Assembly: GCA_003505715.1 (NCBI GenBank)
Contig: DNXU01000248.1
Span: 14,641 to 23,253 of the forward strand
Source: Cyanobacteria bacterium UBA8803
GTDB taxonomy: Bacteria; Cyanobacteriota; Cyanobacteriia; Cyanobacteriales; Coleofasciculaceae
Direction of reading: 5' to 3'
DNA: 8,613 bases
Part shown: positions 5,961-8,613 of the stretch, piece by piece
Layout: each line of letters begins with the position of its first letter
How positions within the stretch are numbered: the stretch's first letter is position 1
Notes under the pieces: model-generated
Told to the model about the DNA's origin: nothing
Databases searched by the model: none
The model's input: only the letters and a program-made list of their open reading frames with translations
Program-made: the position numbers and the translations under genes

Positions 5961-7136
5961 ATGTCTCAGGACGTCAGTACTAACGAAAGGGCAACAAAGG
6001 TCTTGACCGCTTCCACTCCCATCCCGCATTGGTCCGCAGAGGCCGATGCTGATAAGTTAATGGATGATTTATTTGCGGATATCGACCGGATTTTGGAGGG
6101 CAGCAGCAAGTTGCCGACAGAGCCTGCTAAGCCAGACTATGTATCCTTGCAGTCGCTTACCATCCCGCAAATCATCATGCCGCCGGCTCTTAGGCCACCC
6201 CAAGAACTGCCATTGGAGCCACCTTCTTCTCCTAACCAGGAAACTCCTGAACAGGTAAAGGAAGTAGAAACCAGTTTGACTCACACCGCTAGCTCTAGCA
6301 CGAAGCGGTCAAGGTGGTCACTAGACAAACTCCTACTGGCATTAGGTCTGGTTTCAGTTGGGGTGACGACTCTGCTGGTACTGGTCAGTCAAAAAAGGCT
6401 GAGTTGGCCTTGGTGGCTGAATTTCGCAGCTTCAACATCTACTCAGAACCGACAGCCTACCCAAGAGGATTACAAGTTTGGTGTTTATGCTTTGCGATCG
6501 CTAGGGGTAATGGATCGTAAGAAGGAAGCCAAACAACAGACAGCTATGGCTTCTGGGGGGAATAACAAGACTAACCTACCGCCAGGTTCAGCGGCTGGCA
6601 GCCGTCCTGCTGGTGCTATCCCACCCACTACTGTTCTCGAACGCATCTATTACCCAGTGTACCCACCCCAGGCGTCTTGGGTGCCACCGATGAATTTCTC
6701 GGCAACCACTCCCCCAGCAACAGCTCCTATACGCACTGCAATACCGCCGACAACACCTCCTCAAGCTGCCGCACCAGGATCTCAAAGTTCGTCAGCAGCA
6801 CCGATACCAAGAGCATCTGCCACTCTATCAGCACCCAGAACTTCAGCTGCCGCGCCAGTCCCGAGCAATCCTGCTACTGTCCCTCTACCACCACCAGTTG
6901 CCGCAGCCTCACCTGCTCCACCACCAGCACCTCCAGTCAAGCATACCCTGGTGGGCTTGCTAGAACTAGGAGAACGCTCTGCCGCTTTGTTTGAAATTGA
7001 TGGCATTACCCAACGCATCAATGTAGGCGAATCCATTGGTGGTAGCGGTTGGACTTTAGTATCTGTAGCCAATCAAGAAGCTGTGGTGCGGCGGAATGGG
7101 GAAGTTCGCTCTGTTTACGTGGGACAGACTTTCTAG
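5961..7136 (+). CDS. Single-pass membrane protein with PilP/GspC-like C-terminal domain
   Basis: A 391-aa protein. The N-terminal 118 residues are cytoplasmic-type and acidic, including an amphipathic stretch at 29-46 (DADKLMDDLFADIDRILE) and a Pro-rich segment at 69-96. A basic KRSR (115-118) precedes one membrane helix at about 122-142, followed by WPWW. Residues about 195-325 are a low-complexity linker rich in Pro, Ala, Thr and Ser. The last 65 residues (about 327-391) form a compact beta-type domain: LVGLLELGERSAALFEIDG, then RINVGESIGGSGWTLVSV and RRNGEVRSVYVGQTF. This resembles the HR/PilP domain of type IV pilus PilP and type II secretion GspC, which link inner-membrane complexes to the outer-membrane secretin. 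Orientation would be N-in, C-domain in the periplasm. A pilus or secretion role is an inference; no pil gene is in view. ATG 5961 has only a weak upstream GAG motif. Confidence 0.8.
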   Translation: MSQDVSTNERATKVLTASTPIPHWSAEADADKLMDDLFADIDRILEGSSKLPTEPAKPDYVSLQSLTIPQIIMPPALRPPQELPLEPPSSPNQETPEQVKEVETSLTHTASSSTKRSRWSLDKLLLALGLVSVGVTTLLVLVSQKRLSWPWWLNFAASTSTQNRQPTQEDYKFGVYALRSLGVMDRKKEAKQQTAMASGGNNKTNLPPGSAAGSRPAGAIPPTTVLERIYYPVYPPQASWVPPMNFSATTPPATAPIRTAIPPTTPPQAAAPGSQSSSAAPIPRASATLSAPRTSAAAPVPSNPATVPLPPPVAAASPAPPPAPPVKHTLVGLLELGERSAALFEIDGITQRINVGESIGGSGWTLVSVANQEAVVRRNGEVRSVYVGQTF

Positions 7137-7196
7137 AACCTAGTGCGCTGAAGGCTGCTATGCAGCTATGCAGAAGGGAAGAAAGCTTGTACAGTC
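7137..7196. terminator. Convergent gap with short hairpin and tandem octamer
   Basis: This 60-bp gap separates two convergent genes. GCTGC (7154-7158) and GCAGC (7162-7166) make a 5-bp stem with a TAT loop, and CTATGCAG is directly repeated at 7158-7165 and 7166-7173, allowing alternative pairings. No U-run follows on either strand, so intrinsic termination is only possible, not shown. Confidence 0.25.
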
Positions 7197-7451
7197 TCAG
7201 TTCCTAGTTGTGGCATCAACAACCACAAGCAAGCCATTACGCAGGGCTTCGTAGACTTGGTTAATTAAATGCTCTTGTTGACGGCTTAAAAACCCCTCAA
7301 AGCAAAGTGAGATTAACCAACGCTGATCGTCAGGAGTAATTTTCCGAGAGGCAAGGATTTGCTTGAGGGTTTGCTCGATGTTGAGTTGCTCTAAACTAAC
7401 TTGGCCTACCATCACCCTATGTAAAATATCAACACTATCAATATCGGCCAA
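7197..7451 (-). CDS. Small hypothetical protein, predicted helical, 84 aa
   Basis: I do not recognise the family. The frame reads from TTG at 7451-7449 to the stop at 7197-7199 and looks like a true protein: balanced composition, amphipathic helices (SLEQLNIEQTLKQILASRK at 19-37; a second from about 42 to 70) and a hydrophobic end GLLVVVDAT. No signal peptide or membrane segment. There is no ATG in the frame upstream before a stop at about 7518; the first in-frame ATG is codon 14 (MVGQVSLEQ), so the protein could be 71 aa instead. The gene is convergent with the PilP-like gene and has a strong hairpin and a CRP-like site just upstream. Small soluble proteins of this size are common in cyanobacteria; function unknown. 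Confidence 0.6.
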   Translation of the reverse strand: MADIDSVDILHRVMVGQVSLEQLNIEQTLKQILASRKITPDDQRWLISLCFEGFLSRQQEHLINQVYEALRNGLLVVVDATTRN

Positions 7452-7466
7452 GCCGCAGTTGCAACC

Positions 7467-7499
7467 AACGATCGCTCTCCATTCAGGAGAGCGATCGTT
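7467..7499. other. Perfect 14-bp hairpin upstream of the 84-aa gene
   Basis: AACGATCGCTCTCC (7467-7480) and GGAGAGCGATCGTT (7486-7499) are perfect complements around an ATTCA loop. The stem is GC-rich and contains HIP1-like CGATCGC cores. It starts 15 bases before the TTG start of the minus-strand gene, so it would lie in its leader RNA. On the plus strand it ends in GTTT, too short a T-run for a confident terminator. It could be a leader structure, a mobile palindrome or a terminator. Confidence 0.6.
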
Positions 7500-7511
7500 T
7501 CGGCAAATGTA

Positions 7512-7527
7512 AGTGATTCAGATCACA
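7512..7527. promoter_or_regulatory. CRP/SyCRP1-like site AGTGA-N6-TCACA
   Basis: The 16-mer AGTGATTCAGATCACA differs at one base from TGTGA-N6-TCACA, the consensus of E. coli CRP and cyanobacterial SyCRP1. It is about 60-76 bases upstream of the TTG start of the minus-strand 84-aa gene, a plausible activator position, though no clear -10 lies between. A single such match can arise by chance. Confidence 0.35.
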
Positions 7528-7553
7528 GCTGATATTATGTCCTGGTTGATTAA

Positions 7554-7728
7554 CCCTAATACAAACTGCCCAAGGGCGGGTTTTGACTTAAGCGATATCT
7601 GCGGAGCCCAAAATATTTGTCCCTAAACCCGCCCCTACAGATATTTGCCCAAGGGCGGGTTTTGACTTAAGCGATATCTGCAGAGCCTATAATATTTGTC
7701 CCTAAACCCGCCCCTACAGATATTAGGG
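7554..7728. repeat. Two tandem 79-bp units inside 8-bp inverted repeats, MITE/MIR-like
   Basis: Unit 1 is 7567-7645 and unit 2 is 7646-7724; I count 3 mismatches in 79 positions, all in the central part. Each unit has 10-bp perfect arms GGGCGGGTTT and AAACCCGCCC (7574-7583/7625-7634; 7653-7662/7704-7713) and an inner pair ATATCTG/CAGATAT, so each transcript could fold into a long hairpin. The pair is bracketed by CCCTAATA (7554-7561) and TATTAGGG (7721-7728). There is no coding potential. It looks like a dispersed cyanobacterial repeat duplicated in place; dispersal elsewhere cannot be seen from this window. Confidence 0.75.
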
Positions 7729-7905
7729 ATTCTTGGAGAGAAATTATATCACTCCTTCACCTCCTCATCTCTTTCTCTGTAATAAATCTTATCTTCAGAA
7801 AAAGTTATCCCACCTAGAAGTAAGTCAAACTATTGGAGCTGCTCAATTACAGCATTTTTCCTTCATACTCAAGGGATAGGAAAAACAAATTTCAAGGTGA
7901 TACCT
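7729..7905. other. Non-coding spacer before the 44-aa ORF
   Basis: AT-rich spacer completing the gene-poor 7452-7905 stretch. A pyrimidine-rich run covers about 7750-7780. A weak GCTG/CAGC stem (7838-7853) is followed by ATTTTT, which may be a marginal terminator or leader hairpin. AAGGTGA at 7894-7900 is the ribosome site for the next ORF. No convincing -35/-10 pair was found. Confidence 0.4.
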
Positions 7906-8040
7906 ATGGATATGAGTCTGATTGATTGCTTATTAATAACGCTGCTGAATGCGGTTGTTTGTATCTGTTTGCCCAAAGTATTGACAGGGATTGGATCACA
8001 TCTGGCTCGCCGCCGTCGGGGCTTGGCGACCGATTTTTAG
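7906..8040 (+). CDS. Predicted 44-aa single-pass membrane microprotein
   Basis: The frame runs from ATG 7906 to TAG 8038-8040, with AAGGTGA 5 bases upstream as a good ribosome site. The product starts MDMSLID and has a hydrophobic segment at about 5-22 (LIDCLLITLLNAVVCICL), a following PKVLTGIGSHLA, then four arginines at 35-38 and a short tail. By the positive-inside rule the Arg cluster would put the C-terminus in the cytoplasm. Three cysteines (C8, C19, C21) lie in or at the membrane helix. I cannot name it; many cyanobacterial microproteins of this shape are subunits or regulators of membrane complexes. The gene converges on the cupin gene with a 20-bp gap. Evidence is the ribosome site plus the membrane-protein pattern; conservation has not been checked. 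Confidence 0.5.
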   Translation: MDMSLIDCLLITLLNAVVCICLPKVLTGIGSHLARRRRGLATDF

Positions 8041-8060
8041 GCAAACCCTATCCCTTTGGG

Positions 8061-8513
8061 TCAACAAGGCACCAGCGTATCTTTACGATACAGCACTCTC
8101 AAGTCTTCCTCATCCAATTCAACGGGTGTACCGCTCTTGATCAATTCGGCAAAATCCTCATTAGGAACCATGAAACACAGCGCATACAAACGACCGCAAC
8201 CTGTATTCCTAATTTCATGAATTCCGGTCGGCGGAACTAATATACTATCTCCAGCCCGAATCGCAACAGTTTTGCCGTCACAAGTCGCTAACCCCTCTCC
8301 CTTCAGGATAAAGAACATTTCCACTGCAATTTGATGGCGATTTGGTGGGGTTTTACCACCCTCATCAAAAATTTCTACACAAAAGGTTAATGACGCATCT
8401 GCGATCGCGGGATCGAAAACAATGGCTAAACGGTTAGTATCCTGAGGACTGATGCGATAAGCTTGATAGTCTTGGGGAGACTTGACCACCGGAATCATAC
8501 AGCGAAAATCCAT
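8061..8513 (-). CDS. Cupin-domain protein
   Basis: A 150-aa protein with one conserved-barrel cupin domain (about 42-125). Motif 1 is PPNRHQIAVEMFFILKGEG: H60 and E65 are present but the usual first His is N58. Motif 2 is AGDSILVPPTGIHEIRN with H99 and N103. The remaining ligands H60, E65 and H99 could still hold a metal. Cupins of this type include small-molecule binders, dioxygenases and isomerases, so no reaction is assigned. No signal peptide is seen. ATG 8513 is chosen because AAGGA lies about 4 bases upstream, with a second AAGGAG a little further; the alternative Met6 has no such site. A heptamer repeat starts 22 bases upstream and probably lies in the promoter or leader. The gene is convergent with the 44-aa ORF. 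Confidence 0.9.
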   Translation of the reverse strand: MDFRCMIPVVKSPQDYQAYRISPQDTNRLAIVFDPAIADASLTFCVEIFDEGGKTPPNRHQIAVEMFFILKGEGLATCDGKTVAIRAGDSILVPPTGIHEIRNTGCGRLYALCFMVPNEDFAELIKSGTPVELDEEDLRVLYRKDTLVPC

Positions 8514-8535
8514 TATTCCTTACTCCTTAAATTTG

Positions 8536-8613
8536 TTGTTGGTTGTTGGTTGTTGGTTGTTGGTTGTTGGTTGTTAGTTGTTAGTTGTTAGTTGTTGGTT
8601 GTTAGTTGTTAGT
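8536..8613. repeat. Heptanucleotide short tandem repeat, TTGTTGG/TTGTTAG
   Basis: Eleven full 7-base units plus one base run to the window end. The sixth base varies: G in units 1-5 and 9, A in units 6-8, 10 and 11; all other positions are constant. This fits the STRR (short tandemly repeated repetitive) class known from cyanobacteria. It begins 22 bases before the cupin start codon. Read on the cupin strand it is a C/A-rich, unstructured tract. The full length is unknown as it leaves the window. Confidence 0.95.

Noticed and set aside
6677..7072. Long open frames on both strands inside the PilP-like gene
   Set aside because: They are shadows of the GC-rich Pro/Ala/Thr linker; their translations are low-complexity Ser/Thr/Cys or Gly/Ala runs, and the main frame explains the region.
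7467..7499. Rho-independent terminator for the PilP-like gene
   Set aside because: It is over 300 bp past that stop, beyond a convergent gene, and the following T-run is only three bases.
7567..7724. Possible CRISPR repeats or tandem tRNA/sRNA genes
   Set aside because: Only two contiguous 79-bp units with no spacers and no tRNA fold or conserved T-loop.
8536..8613. Possible CRISPR array
   Set aside because: Seven-base units are contiguous with no spacers; this is a simple tandem repeat.

Overview
The window reads as chromosomal DNA of a cyanobacterium, probably a large-genome filamentous type. Support comes from three perfect HIP1 octamers (GCGATCGC at 593, 6494 and 8401), a Cys-motif Ser/Thr kinase fused to WD40 repeats, a heptanucleotide short tandem repeat of the TTGTTGG/TTGTTAG kind, and MIR-like intergenic repeats. 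I see no transposase, phage gene, rRNA, tRNA or CRISPR array. The genus is not determined.

Left part (1-2129, minus strand): a Ser/Thr protein kinase with an N-terminal Cys motif and at least five WD40 repeats, cut by the window edge, preceded by a DoxX-family membrane protein gene. A 537-bp non-coding stretch (2130-2666) follows. It holds a TA-rich perfect palindrome next to doxX and two good RNA hairpins ahead of the next operon.

Centre (2667-5775, plus strand): a compact probable operon. A response regulator with REC, GAF and PP2C/SpoIIE phosphatase domains (RsbU type) is followed 3 bp later by an RsbW-like anti-sigma/HATPase protein, then 16 bp later by the epoxyqueuosine reductase gene queG. 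The first two look like the phosphatase and kinase arms of a partner-switching circuit. The STAS anti-sigma antagonist and the sensor kinase that would complete it are not in the window. A 6-codon ORF bridges the rsbW-like stop and the queG start.

Right part: a plus-strand gene for a single-pass membrane protein with a Pro/Ala/Thr-rich linker and a C-terminal PilP/GspC-like domain (5961-7136); a convergent minus-strand gene for a small protein of unknown function (7197-7451); and a gene-poor stretch (7452-7905). That stretch has a perfect 14-bp hairpin, a CRP-like 16-mer and a 79-bp element repeated twice in tandem inside short inverted repeats. After it come a 44-aa predicted membrane microprotein on the plus strand (7906-8040) and a convergent cupin gene on the minus strand (8061-8513), whose upstream side is a heptamer repeat tract running off the window.

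Most genes belong to known families. The parts least explained are the repeat-rich 7452-7905 stretch, the 44-aa ORF, the structured leader at 2413-2518, and the coupling of a stress-signalling pair to queG.
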